DNA of 64,000 nucleotides. It comes from Indolivaga alginatilytica (GTDB lineage Bacteria > Bacteroidota > Bacteroidia > Bacteroidales > Dysgonomonadaceae). Position numbers and translations under genes: made by a program. This document shows positions 35,435 through 44,411 of this stretch, one piece after another. The stretch spans positions 1 through 64,000 of the forward strand of contig NZ_QICL01000015.1 in assembly GCF_003201355.1 (NCBI RefSeq), in the 5' to 3' direction. The first letter of the stretch is position 1, and every line of letters starts with the position of its first letter. Below the pieces are notes generated by a model. That model saw nothing but the letters and a program-made list of their open reading frames with translations. It was not told the DNA's origin and made no database searches.

Positions 35435-36256
35435 TTACTTACATAACAATAAATATTGCTTTATAATCTCCTCATTAGCTCCAAGCTCCAGTGCCTTTTC
35501 AAAATTACGTTTTGCACTGAATTTATCATACTGATGGATATCAAGTTGTCCTTTCAATATATACAACAAAGGATCATTGTACCCTAGCTCTTTAGCCTTA
35601 TCCAAATCGCTTTTAGCCCTACCCTGCTTGTTTAACTGCAGATAGCATTCCGCCCTGTTTACATAAAATTCAGGCTGACTCTTATATTTATATATCAGGT
35701 CTGTATATTTTTCTTCTGCACCAACCCAATCTTTTCTACTTTTTAGAGAGAACGCCAGACTACTTAGAGCTAGTATATTATCGGGCTTTATCTTTAATAT
35801 CTGCTCAAAATCACTTTCGGCAGCCAATAGATTTTTCTCAGTCATGTATATTAAGCCTCTTCGGTAAAGAGCTTCTACATTATCTTCATCTAGCGATAAG
35901 ATAATATTATAATCTTTCATTGCCGCATTTAAGCTATCTAATTCACAATACAAAGCAGCTCTGTTTTGAAGGACAAAAATATTATTCGGATACTTACTTA
36001 AAGCTGAACTATAGGAGACTAAAGCCTCTTCAGGCTTTCCCAACTGTCGTTGAATAGTACCAAGATTTGATAACAACAAAATATTACCTTCATTACCAGG
36101 CTCTTTACGCATAGCTTCCTTCAACATTTGCTCTGCAGCAGCATAGTCTTTCGTATCCAGATAATCAAGAGATTTAGCAACCAGTTCTTCATAGGTTTGA
36201 GCCGAAGACATAAAGCTGATCAAAAAAAAGACCGCAAGAAAGAAATATTTATTCAT
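35435..36256 (-). CDS. Secreted tetratricopeptide-repeat protein
   Basis: The 273 residues begin with a signal peptide (YFFLAVFFLISFMSSAQ). About seven TPR units of 34 residues follow, such as AAEQMLKEAMRKEPGNEGNI, AALYCELDSLNAAMKDYNII and AECYLQLNKQGRAKSDLDKA. TPR arrays act as protein-binding scaffolds, probably in the periplasm here. No other domain is present. It stands alone between convergent and divergent neighbours; the 271 bases before it and galM hold no clear promoter box. Confidence 0.88.
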   Translation of the reverse strand: MNKYFFLAVFFLISFMSSAQTYEELVAKSLDYLDTKDYAAAEQMLKEAMRKEPGNEGNILLLSNLGTIQRQLGKPEEALVSYSSALSKYPNNIFVLQNRAALYCELDSLNAAMKDYNIILSLDEDNVEALYRRGLIYMTEKNLLAAESDFEQILKIKPDNILALSSLAFSLKSRKDWVGAEEKYTDLIYKYKSQPEFYVNRAECYLQLNKQGRAKSDLDKAKELGYNDPLLYILKGQLDIHQYDKFSAKRNFEKALELGANEEIIKQYLLLCK

Positions 36257-36527
36257 TTTAAAATATTATTTGTACATTTACTATGAACTTAGATGCAAAT
36301 GTATGCTTAATATATTAAATCTGTTTTTCGAAGGCACTATAAAGATTTAGAAATTGTGTTTATAGATGTTATTCCGGTTTAAATATATTTGGGTTTCACA
36401 ACAACATGCGAGTTTAAAATATATGTTTTAGAACACCTATTTTTTTTAGGTATAGCAAGATAGTCATAATAATTTTACGTACGAAAACAGGTCTTTATTC
36501 TGTAATATAATTTTAAAACTAATCAGC

Positions 36528-37613
36528 ATGAATAATCGTATAGAAACAACTAAGTCGGGTTTGTTATGTGCAAATTTCGAAAAAGTTGTTGATGGAAAAC
36601 ACACCTCACTTTTTATTCTTCAAAATACACAAGGATCAGAACTTACAATATCTAATTATGGAGCCAGAATAGCATCATTGATGGTACCTGATAATGCAGG
36701 AACATTAGTTGACATAGTTACAGGTCATAATTCGATCGATGAATTTATTAATTCGGAAGAGCCCTATTTTGGAGCAATTTGCGGAAGAACGGGAAACCGC
36801 ATATCAAAAGGAAAATTCACTTTAGAAGGAAAAGAATATACTTTAGCCATCAACAACGGACCTAATAGCTTACATGGTGGACTAAAAGGTTTTAATTCTG
36901 TCGTTTGGGATGCAGAACAAATTGACAAGCAAACGTTGGCTCTCACCTATTTGTCTAAAGACGGAGAAGAAGGCTTCCCCGGAAATTTGTCGGTAACAGT
37001 TACTTATACTTTAACTGATGATAATTCGGTAGAGATCAAATACGAAGCGACTACTGATAAAACTACAATATTGAATTTAACAAATCATGCATATTTTAAC
37101 CTTTCAGGGGCAGGAGATCCAACTATTGGAGATCACATTTTAAAAATTAATGCGGATTACTATCTGCCTACAGATGATACGGCTATACCATACGGAAAAC
37201 CGGAAAAAGTACAAGGTACTCCTATGGATTTTAGTACACCACACGAAATAGGCTTGAACATCAATGAAAAAACAGATCAGTTAATCTGGGCGAGAGGATA
37301 TGACCACACCTATATTCTTAACAAAAAAGACGAAGCTGAATATGTTCAGGCATTAGAATGCTACTCTCCAAAGACAGGAATTGAAATGGTTGTGTACACA
37401 GACCAACCCGGAGTACAATTATATACAGGAAACTGGATGACAGGAAACTTTGTTGGAAAAAACGGACAACGTTATCCCGCCCAAAGTGCCGTATGTTTTG
37501 AAACCCAACACTATCCCGATAGTATACATAATGCAGACTACCCATCAATAATACTAAAACCTGAAGATAAATTTGAAAGCAAGACTGTATTTAAATTTTC
37601 AGTCAGACATTAA
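36528..37613 (+). CDS. galM: Aldose 1-epimerase (mutarotase)
   Basis: It interconverts alpha and beta anomers of galactose, glucose and similar sugars. The 361 residues have the family's conserved points: NGPNSLHGGLKGF, NLTNHAYFNLSG with the catalytic His, and VCFETQHYPDS with the catalytic Glu. There is no signal peptide. The next gene is a sugar MFS transporter, with about 120 bases between them including repeat copy 5, so uptake and mutarotation of one sugar are probably linked. Confidence 0.93.
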   Translation: MNNRIETTKSGLLCANFEKVVDGKHTSLFILQNTQGSELTISNYGARIASLMVPDNAGTLVDIVTGHNSIDEFINSEEPYFGAICGRTGNRISKGKFTLEGKEYTLAINNGPNSLHGGLKGFNSVVWDAEQIDKQTLALTYLSKDGEEGFPGNLSVTVTYTLTDDNSVEIKYEATTDKTTILNLTNHAYFNLSGAGDPTIGDHILKINADYYLPTDDTAIPYGKPEKVQGTPMDFSTPHEIGLNINEKTDQLIWARGYDHTYILNKKDEAEYVQALECYSPKTGIEMVVYTDQPGVQLYTGNWMTGNFVGKNGQRYPAQSAVCFETQHYPDSIHNADYPSIILKPEDKFESKTVFKFSVRH

Positions 37614-37711
37614 GGTCTCAGACCTTTTTTATTACTCTATAAGTATAACAGCTATTGTTTGTTATAACTTGAAAACGTATCATTAAATATAATCATTTAC
37701 TTATAACCAAA
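37611..37711 (+). repeat. 3'-end hairpin repeat, copy 5 (after galM), full length
   Basis: The best copy. TAA runs into AAGGTCTCAGACCTT with six T's; after TATTACTCTAT comes the second hairpin, AAGTATAACA at 37641-37650 pairing with TGTTATAACTT at 37660-37670 with one bulged A. The tail AAAACGTATCATTAAATA and ATCATTTACTTA closes it. Confidence 0.85.
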
Positions 37712-37736
37712 ATAAACTATATAAATAACAAAAACT

Positions 37737-39032
37737 ATGAGTTCGACAACTTCTTCCGAGAAAAAAAATTATGCGTTGCCTATTGCGATGATGATTGCTC
37801 TCTTTGCAATGATCTCCTTTGTAACAGGGCTTCCAAACCCGATGGGTGTTATCGTAAAAGACCAATTCGGGGCATCCAATTTCATGTCACAGTTAGGTAA
37901 TGCTGCCAATTTTATAGCATACCTGTTTATGGGTATTCCTGCCGGTCTGTTATTACAGAAAATAGGATACAAAAAGACTGCTTTACTGGCTATTATAGTT
38001 GGTTTCACAGGTGTAGGAATACAATTCCTTTCGGGTGTAGCAGGTAGCTTTTTAGTATACCTTATTGGTGCTTTTACCTCAGGTTTTTCTATGTGTATGC
38101 TAAATACAGTAGTAAATCCAATGTTAAATACTCTTGGAGGGGGAGGTAAAAAAGGAAACCAATTAATTCAAATTGGAGGAACTTTCAATTCTCTTAGTGC
38201 TACAATAGTTCCTGTATTAATAGGATACCTTATTGGAAACGCTGTTAGCCCATCAATTAAAGACGCAAACCCTGCTCTATTTATAGCTATGGGTATTTTT
38301 GCAGTAGCATTCGTGGTATTATTCTTGATGGATATCCCGGAACCTCACTTAGTTACTAAAGCAAAAGAGCAAGTAAAAGAAAAATACAGTGCTTTATCAT
38401 TCCGTCACTTTATATTTGGTACTGTCGCTATCTTCGTATATGTAGGTATCGAAGTAGGTATACCTAATTTTACAAACTTATTTATGACTTCGGGCGTAGA
38501 CGACGGAGGCTTAGGTATCAATAAAACCGTTGCCGGAACCGTAGTAGGTACTTATTGGTTCTTAATGCTTATCGGTCGTTTCTGCGGTGCTTCTTTAGCT
38601 TCTAAGTTTTCAAGTAAAGCAATGCTTACCTTTGCTTCGTCACTAGGTTTAGCATTTATTTTACTGGCAGTTTTCAGTTCTGTCGACACAAAAGTAAGTA
38701 TGCCTGTATTCCAATCCGATATTTCTTTTGGACTGGCAGAAGTGCCTATTAGCGTTATGTTCTTTATACTTTGCGGACTTTGTACTTCTATCATGTGGGG
38801 AGGTATTTTTAACCTTGCAGTTGAAGGACTAGGCAAATACACAGCAACAGCTTCAGGTATTTTCATGGTAATGGTTTGCGGTGGAGGAATATTACCTCTA
38901 ATCCAAGGATCAGTAGCAGATTCATTCGGATTTATCAATAGCTATTGGGTAATAATTATGGGATTAATATACCTGTTATATTACGCTTTGATAGGTTCTA
39001 AAAATGTAAATACAGATATTCCAGTGGAATAA
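37737..39032 (+). CDS. Sugar:proton symporter of the MFS (FucP/GluP type)
   Basis: The 431 residues have about twelve hydrophobic helices and the FucP-family pattern (FVTGLPNPMGVIVKDQFG near the start, GFSMCMLNTVVNPMLNTLGG in the middle, SIMWGGIFNLAVEGLG near the end). FucP takes up L-fucose, while GluP takes glucose and galactose; the galM neighbour favours an aldohexose, by inference. The protein is in the inner membrane. A strong terminator lies 18 bases behind it. Confidence 0.9.
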   Translation: MSSTTSSEKKNYALPIAMMIALFAMISFVTGLPNPMGVIVKDQFGASNFMSQLGNAANFIAYLFMGIPAGLLLQKIGYKKTALLAIIVGFTGVGIQFLSGVAGSFLVYLIGAFTSGFSMCMLNTVVNPMLNTLGGGGKKGNQLIQIGGTFNSLSATIVPVLIGYLIGNAVSPSIKDANPALFIAMGIFAVAFVVLFLMDIPEPHLVTKAKEQVKEKYSALSFRHFIFGTVAIFVYVGIEVGIPNFTNLFMTSGVDDGGLGINKTVAGTVVGTYWFLMLIGRFCGASLASKFSSKAMLTFASSLGLAFILLAVFSSVDTKVSMPVFQSDISFGLAEVPISVMFFILCGLCTSIMWGGIFNLAVEGLGKYTATASGIFMVMVCGGGILPLIQGSVADSFGFINSYWVIIMGLIYLLYYALIGSKNVNTDIPVE

Positions 39033-39050
39033 GAATATACATTAATAAAT

Positions 39051-39092
39051 AAAAAGGAGAAGGCTATAATTAATTATAGCCTTCTCCTTTTT
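39051..39092 (+). terminator. Terminator after the sugar transporter
   Basis: A perfect 42-base palindrome: AAAAAGGAGAAGGCTATAAT with its complement, ending in five T's. It closes the galM-transporter unit. Confidence 0.9.
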
Positions 39093-39251
39093 AAGCATCC
39101 AGGAACAACGCCGAATCTTTACTATAAATTTTCAATAAAAATATATGTCTTATGGAAAAGGTAAAACTTTGAGGTTTAAATCATTATAATATTAAAATAA
39201 GAACAACAAATACAATAAGTATAAACACCTAATAATCATTGGGTTTAGATA

Positions 39252-39283
39252 TTTGTCTTATCTCTTATTATTTCTTACTTTTG
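39252..39283 (+). promoter_or_regulatory. Promoter of tkt-rpiB
   Basis: TTTG at 39252-39255 and TACTTTTG at 39276-39283, 20 bases apart, match the Bacteroidetes consensus. The leader is about 35-40 bases. It lies in the 293-base gap behind the terminator, in which I see nothing else. Confidence 0.72.
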
Positions 39284-39325
39284 TAAAACTGATATACTAA
39301 AAAAATAACGATATATTAAATTACC

Positions 39326-41356
39326 ATGAATGATTTAAAAATACTAAACAAAGCCGCAGATAATATCCGTATTCTAGCTGCATCGATGGTTGAAAAAGCA
39401 AAATCGGGGCATCCCGGAGGAGCAATGGGTGGAGCCGATTTTATCAATGTCTTGTTTTCTGAATTTCTGGTTTACGATCCGGAAAATCCACGCTGGGAAA
39501 ATAGAGATCGTTTTTTTCTTGATCCCGGACACATGTCACCCATGTTGTATTCAACACTGACATTGGCTGGTAAATATACATTGGACGATTTAAAACAATT
39601 TCGTCAATGGGGAAGTATTACACCCGGACACCCGGAGTTGGATTTAGATCATGGTGTGGAGAACACTTCAGGTCCATTAGGACAAGGTCATACATTTGCA
39701 GTGGGCGCTGCAATTGCAGCTAAATTTCTGAAAGCTCGTTTTGGAGATCAAATGGATCATACTATATATTCATTTATTTCCGACGGTGGTGTACAAGAAG
39801 AGATATCGCAAGGAGCAGGACGTATTGCAGGACACTTAGGACTGGATAATCTAATTATGTTCTATGATTCGAACGGTATACAATTATCAACAAAAACATC
39901 TGAAGTTACAGACGAAGATGTTGTAGCCAAATATAATGCTTGGGGATGGAATGTTATTTCTATCAACGGAAATGATGCTTCTGAAATAAGAGCAGCTTTA
40001 ACTCAGGCTAAACAAGAGAAATCGAAACCAACTCTTATAGTAGGTCATACTATTATGGGTAAAGGAGCCGTTAAAGAAGATAACTCGAGTTTCGAAGGTC
40101 AAACAGCTACTCACGGTATGCCTCTGGGCGAAAGTGGTGCTTGTTTTGAAAAGTCGATAGCAAATTTGGGTGGTGATTGTCAAAATCCATTTCAAATATT
40201 CCCGGAAGCAAAAGAGCTATATGCAAAACGTGCTCAGGAATTGAAAGAAATTGTAGCTAAACGCAACGAAGAAAAAGCGAAGTGGGCGAAAGAAAATCCC
40301 CTGTTAGTCGATAAGATGAAACGTTGGTTTGCAGGAGAAGTTCCTCAGATCGATTGGGCAGGAATAGAACAAAAAAATAATATTGCTTCCCGTGCTGCTT
40401 CTGCTGCTGTATTATCGGTATTAGCTCAGAATGTAGAGAATATAATCGTATCATCTGCCGATTTATCAAATTCTGATAAAACAGACGGTTTCTTAAAATA
40501 TACAACAAGCTTTAAGAAAAACGATTTTTCAGGAGCATTTCTACAAGCAGGAGTCAGTGAATTAACAATGGCTTGTTTATCAATAGGAATAAGTTTACAC
40601 GGGGGTCTTATTGCAGCTTGCGCAACCTTCTTTGTATTCTCTGATTACATGAAGCCTGCTATTCGTATGGCAGCCATAATGCAACAACCTGTCAAATTTA
40701 TTTGGACACACGATGCATTCCGTGTAGGTGAAGATGGTCCAACTCACGAACCTGTAGAACAAGAAGCGCAAATTCGATTAATGGAGAAATTGAAAAACCA
40801 CCACAATCAAAATTCAATGCTGGTACTTCGTCCTGCAGATGCTGTAGAAACTACTGTTGCATGGAAATTGGCTATGGAAAATACTTCTACTCCTACAGGA
40901 TTAATATTCTCTCGTCAAAATATAAAAGACCTTCCTGCGAAAGTATCTCGTTATAGTGAAGCTCTTCAAGCTGCCAAAGGAGCTTATGTAGTTGCGGATA
41001 ATGATAACTATGATGTAATCCTTTTAGCTTCGGGTTCTGAGGTAGCAACTTTGGTTGAAGGTGCTAAACTATTAGATGCTGATGGCATAAAATCGAGAAT
41101 TGTATCTGTTCCTTCTGAAGGATTGTTTAGGAATCAATCGAAAGAATATCAGGAATCAGTTATTCCTTCAGGGAAAAAAATATTCGGCTTGACTGCCGGC
41201 CTACCTGTAAATCTTCTTGGTTTAGTAGGAGACAACGGTAAAGTATGGGGACTTGAAACTTTTGGATTTTCAGCACCCTATACAGTGTTAGATGAAAAAC
41301 TTGGTTTTACTGCTGATAATGTATACAAACAAGTAAAAGAGTATCTGAAAAAATAA
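39326..41356 (+). CDS. tkt: Transketolase
   Basis: It moves two-carbon ketol units between sugar phosphates in the pentose phosphate pathway, using thiamine diphosphate. The 676 residues match full-length enzymes: SGHPGGAMGGADF at the start, GPLGQGH, the ThDP/Mg motif beginning GGVQEEIS with ISDGG, and the C-terminal EDGPTHEPVEQ. The end of the gene runs into repeat copy 6, and rpiB, a second pentose phosphate enzyme, follows after 63 bases. Confidence 0.97.
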   Translation: MNDLKILNKAADNIRILAASMVEKAKSGHPGGAMGGADFINVLFSEFLVYDPENPRWENRDRFFLDPGHMSPMLYSTLTLAGKYTLDDLKQFRQWGSITPGHPELDLDHGVENTSGPLGQGHTFAVGAAIAAKFLKARFGDQMDHTIYSFISDGGVQEEISQGAGRIAGHLGLDNLIMFYDSNGIQLSTKTSEVTDEDVVAKYNAWGWNVISINGNDASEIRAALTQAKQEKSKPTLIVGHTIMGKGAVKEDNSSFEGQTATHGMPLGESGACFEKSIANLGGDCQNPFQIFPEAKELYAKRAQELKEIVAKRNEEKAKWAKENPLLVDKMKRWFAGEVPQIDWAGIEQKNNIASRAASAAVLSVLAQNVENIIVSSADLSNSDKTDGFLKYTTSFKKNDFSGAFLQAGVSELTMACLSIGISLHGGLIAACATFFVFSDYMKPAIRMAAIMQQPVKFIWTHDAFRVGEDGPTHEPVEQEAQIRLMEKLKNHHNQNSMLVLRPADAVETTVAWKLAMENTSTPTGLIFSRQNIKDLPAKVSRYSEALQAAKGAYVVADNDNYDVILLASGSEVATLVEGAKLLDADGIKSRIVSVPSEGLFRNQSKEYQESVIPSGKKIFGLTAGLPVNLLGLVGDNGKVWGLETFGFSAPYTVLDEKLGFTADNVYKQVKEYLKK

Positions 41357-41390
41357 GGTCTCGGATCTTATTTTTTGGAGAAGCATTAAA
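41354..41390 (+). repeat. 3'-end hairpin repeat, copy 6 (after tkt), short
   Basis: TAA followed by AAGGTCTCGGATCTT: a 6-bp stem in which one pair has become a G-U wobble, then TATTTTTTGG. The second hairpin and the tail are missing. Confidence 0.6.
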
Positions 41391-41419
41391 TAGTTAAAGT
41401 CAATTAAAAATCTATAGAT

Positions 41420-41884
41420 ATGGCTATTACACAATCGTTATTCTCTCAATCGGAGAAACCTGTTGGTCTTTGTAGCGACCACGCAGGATTTGAACTAAAA
41501 TCTTACTTAATTTCTCTTTTCGAAGAGAAAGGGATAGCATATAAAGATTTTGGAACTTATACATCTGAAAGCTGTGACTATCCGGATTTTGCCCATCCAA
41601 TGGCTATTGCTATTGAAAAAGGAGAATGTTATCCGGGAATTGGAATATGCGGGACAGGTAACGGTATCAATATTACATTGAATAAACATCAGGGTATAAG
41701 ATCTGTCTTATGCTGGAATCCCGAAATTGCAAAATTAACCCGGGCGCATAATGATGCTAATGTTTTAGTTATACCGGGACGTTATGTTTCTCATGAAGAA
41801 GCATATAATATTGTTGTAGCATTCTTCAATACTCCTTTTGAAGGAGGGCGTCATATAAGACGCATTGAAAAGATACCCGTATAA
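41420..41884 (+). CDS. rpiB: Ribose-5-phosphate isomerase B
   Basis: It interconverts ribose 5-phosphate and ribulose 5-phosphate. The 154 residues show SDHAGFELK at 19-27, Cys77 in GICGTGNGINI as the catalytic base, and a His near 110 in RAHNDANVL. Two possible relatives, LacAB and allose isomerase, share the fold, but the tkt neighbour and the phosphate-site residues support RpiB. A strong terminator lies 22 bases behind it. Confidence 0.94.
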   Translation: MAITQSLFSQSEKPVGLCSDHAGFELKSYLISLFEEKGIAYKDFGTYTSESCDYPDFAHPMAIAIEKGECYPGIGICGTGNGINITLNKHQGIRSVLCWNPEIAKLTRAHNDANVLVIPGRYVSHEEAYNIVVAFFNTPFEGGRHIRRIEKIPV

Positions 41885-41905
41885 ATAGAAATAAATATAG
41901 AAACT

Positions 41906-41935
41906 AAACGGACTTCAAGATTGAAGTCCGTTTTT
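41906..41935 (+). terminator. Terminator after rpiB
   Basis: AAACGGACTTCA pairs with TGAAGTCCGTTT around a 4-base loop, followed by a run of five T's. Confidence 0.9.
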
Positions 41936-41954
41936 ATTTAGCTTACTTTCAGAT

Positions 41955-42022
41955 ATAGGTAATTGAAAGTATATAATCACTTTTTTCTATTTGTAGCAAC
42001 AAATAAGCTCTGCGAGTTTAGT
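41955..42022 (-). repeat. Possible degenerate copy of the 3'-end repeat
   Basis: On the - strand, seven bases after the stop of the next gene, AACTCGCAGAGCTT and TATTTGTTGCTAC echo the first hairpin (same GCA loop) and the linker. ATTATATACTTTCAATTACC echoes the tail. It is the weakest copy and could be chance in AT-rich DNA. Confidence 0.35.
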
Positions 42023-42025
42023 TAG

Positions 42026-42769
42026 CTATTTAATAAAAATCAGTAATATTACCTGTATAATTATATTCAGGGGTAAGAACCAAAACATCCATTTCATGGA
42101 ATTACCTTTGAAGAAGGTATTGATTATATAACTATCCAATTGTAGGTATAACATCTCACTTAATGTTCTACTATCTTTTCTTCCACTTTTCAGATCATCC
42201 TGCATATTAAATAAGAAATCATTAAAAGGTACTCGATTAAGAATAAATATAACTGATTTTCTTACATAGCTAGGTAATTGTTTTCCATAAACTTCAATCA
42301 TAAGACTACCTACATTCAACGTTTTTTCAATATCATGCCTTCCCGTTAATCTGTTTCCTCCGGAGATTACTTTATCAATAATCTTCACACATATTTTTTT
42401 GAATAAAGGTGTCAAATACTGATATGCTATGCTTAGTGTATCAATCAATAGATACTTATAAGTAATATACAATGCAAAAAAGGTAAAGCAAAGACCTGTA
42501 AGCAATATGATAATTATACACAGGCTTGATTCGCCAAAAGGTCTACTCCCATATTTCAGTATGGATACTATAAAAAGTATAATATTGGGAAAGCCAAAGG
42601 AAAGCAATACAATAAGAAACCACTTTAGAGCTTTTAAACTCTGTTTTCCTGCATCTTTAAATAATTGATTGAATGAAAACGAAGTATCCGGTTCCTGCTC
42701 CATATATATACTATCACTTTGTTCATTTAACTTGTAACCTTCATTATTTTTAGTGTTTTTAGTGCTCAT
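42026..42769 (-). CDS. Membrane protein of unknown function
   Basis: The 247 residues have a polar N-terminus (about 1-40), two membrane helices (ALKWFLIVLLSFGFPNIILF and LCIIIILLTGLCFTFFALYITY), a soluble stretch of about 130 residues (105-230) with many basic residues, and one last helix (WFLPLNIIIQVILLIFIK). No family motif is recognised. It is a single - strand gene between rpiB and rfbA, both on the other strand, so context gives no hint. Confidence 0.65.
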   Translation of the reverse strand: MSTKNTKNNEGYKLNEQSDSIYMEQEPDTSFSFNQLFKDAGKQSLKALKWFLIVLLSFGFPNIILFIVSILKYGSRPFGESSLCIIIILLTGLCFTFFALYITYKYLLIDTLSIAYQYLTPLFKKICVKIIDKVISGGNRLTGRHDIEKTLNVGSLMIEVYGKQLPSYVRKSVIFILNRVPFNDFLFNMQDDLKSGRKDSRTLSEMLYLQLDSYIINTFFKGNSMKWMFWFLPLNIIIQVILLIFIK

Positions 42770-42789
42770 TTTTTCAATTTTAAAATTAC

Positions 42790-42890
42790 TAAGATCTCAG
42801 ACTTTTTAATGTTTTGACGATTATAACAACTATAGAATGTTATAATTCGAAAATAGATCATTACATACTTTCAGGTAGTTAATAATTCAA
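42790..42890 (+). repeat. 3'-end hairpin repeat, copy 7 (upstream of rfbA)
   Basis: TAAGATCTCAGACTTTTTAATGTTTTG is a weakened first hairpin and linker. The second hairpin is intact: TTATAACA at 42821-42828 pairs with TGTTATAA at 42838-42845, with flanking GA/TC. The tail GATCATTACATACTTTCAG follows. No + strand gene ends here; the gene before it is on the - strand and starts 20 bases away. Confidence 0.7.
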
Positions 42891-42943
42891 ATATATATTT
42901 TTTATTTAACATATTCCAAATATCTCTATTTCACATCTGTTTT

Positions 42944-42970
42944 TTTGTTAGCTGCAAAATATTATCTTTG
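42944..42970 (+). promoter_or_regulatory. Promoter of rfbA-rfbC
   Basis: TATCTTTG at 42963-42970 is a good -7 box. A TTTG at 42944-42947 is 15 bases upstream, shorter than the usual spacing. The leader would be about 20 bases. Confidence 0.6.
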
Positions 42971-42994
42971 CTTTAATATCTAAAAGAAATAAGC

Positions 42995-43855
42995 ATGAAA
43001 GGAATCATTCTTGCCGGAGGAAGTGCTACCAGACTCTATCCTTTATCCAAGGCAATCTCGAAGCAGATAATGCCTGTATATGACAAACCAATGATCTATT
43101 ATCCACTTTCGACTCTAATGTTGGCAGGAATCAGAGAGATATTAATAATATCAACACCTCGTGATTTACCTATGTTTCAGGATTTACTCGGAACAGGAGA
43201 TGAATTAGGAATGCATTTCGAATATATTATTCAGGAAAAACCCGACGGGTTGGCTCAAGCGTTTGTACTTGGTGCAGATTTTCTGAATGGAGAACCCGGA
43301 TGTCTTATACTTGGAGATAATATGTTTTACGGTCAAGGATTCTCATCTATGCTAAAACGTGCCGCATCTATAAATAAAGGAGCATGTATTTTCGGATATT
43401 ATGTAAAAGATCCCAGAGCGTATGGGGTTGTAGAATTTGACGAAAATGGAAAAGTTCTGTCTTTAGAAGAAAAACCGGAAACGCCTAAATCGAATTATGC
43501 TGTTCCAGGCCTTTATTTTTATGACAATACAGTTTCGGAAAAAGCAAGAAACCTGAAACCATCACCTAGAGGTGAATATGAAATTACAGATCTGAATAAA
43601 GTATACCAATCTGAAGGGACACTTCAAGTTGAACTTTTTGGGCGAGGTTTTGCATGGCTGGACACAGGTAATTGTGACAGTTTATTGGAAGCAGGAAACT
43701 TTGTTGAGACAATTCAGAGCAGACAAGGATTTTATATTGCTTGCATAGAGGAAATAGCATGGCGTAATGGATGGATCAGTAATGGTCAGCTGGAAACACT
43801 AGGCCTAAAATTAGATAAAACAGCATACGGTAAATATATTTTGAGTTTATTATAA
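42995..43855 (+). CDS. rfbA: Glucose-1-phosphate thymidylyltransferase
   Basis: It makes dTDP-glucose from glucose 1-phosphate and dTTP, the first step to dTDP-rhamnose. The 286 residues show the activation loop [17 protein letters not shown] with the essential Arg and Lys, [12 protein letters not shown], the metal-binding LGDNMFYGQ, and [20 protein letters not shown]. The length is normal. rfbC follows after four bases. Confidence 0.97.
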   Translation: MKGIILAGGSATRLYPLSKAISKQIMPVYDKPMIYYPLSTLMLAGIREILIISTPRDLPMFQDLLGTGDELGMHFEYIIQEKPDGLAQAFVLGADFLNGEPGCLILGDNMFYGQGFSSMLKRAASINKGACIFGYYVKDPRAYGVVEFDENGKVLSLEEKPETPKSNYAVPGLYFYDNTVSEKARNLKPSPRGEYEITDLNKVYQSEGTLQVELFGRGFAWLDTGNCDSLLEAGNFVETIQSRQGFYIACIEEIAWRNGWISNGQLETLGLKLDKTAYGKYILSLL

Positions 43856-43859
43856 GAAT

Positions 43860-44408
43860 ATGAAATTTATAGAACAAAACATACAAGGAGTTTGGGTAAT
43901 AGAACCTAGCGTATTTAGTGATGACCGTGGTTATTTCATGGAATCATTCAGGCAATCGGAATTCGAGAAATTCGTAGGGAAAACAAACTTCATTCAGGAT
44001 AATGAATCGAAATCATCAAGAGGTGTTTTAAGAGGATTACATTATCAAACCGGAGAACATGCCCAAGCTAAGTTAGTTCGGGTAGTACAGGGAAGTGTAT
44101 TGGATGTAGCTGTTGATATACGCAAGTCCTCTCCCACTTTTGGTAAATATGTCGCCGTTGAATTAACTGCTGAAAACAAAAAACAACTTTTTGTCCCTAG
44201 AGGTTTTGCTCATGGCTTCGTCGTATTAAGTGATATTGCAATTTTCACATATAAGATCGACAATATTTATGCTCCAAATCACGAAGCTTCAATTATATGG
44301 AGTGATCCCACAATAGCTATAGATTGGGGAATATCTGAAGATGAAATACTTCTCTCGGGTAAAGATAAAACAGGCAAACTTCTCACAGAAGCAATTTTGT
44401 TTGAATAA
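43860..44408 (+). CDS. rfbC: dTDP-4-dehydrorhamnose 3,5-epimerase
   Basis: It epimerises the 4-keto-6-deoxy intermediate at C3 and C5. The 182 residues form a cupin with DDRGYFMESFRQ, RGVLRGLHYQ with catalytic His61, and FVPRGFAHGFVVLSD. The last enzyme, RfbD, is not next to it as it often is; a GH25 lysozyme gene comes instead, after three bases. The product would feed surface polysaccharide such as that handled by the GT2 at 4757-5677. Confidence 0.96.
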   Translation: MKFIEQNIQGVWVIEPSVFSDDRGYFMESFRQSEFEKFVGKTNFIQDNESKSSRGVLRGLHYQTGEHAQAKLVRVVQGSVLDVAVDIRKSSPTFGKYVAVELTAENKKQLFVPRGFAHGFVVLSDIAIFTYKIDNIYAPNHEASIIWSDPTIAIDWGISEDEILLSGKDKTGKLLTEAILFE

Positions 44409-44411
44409 AAG

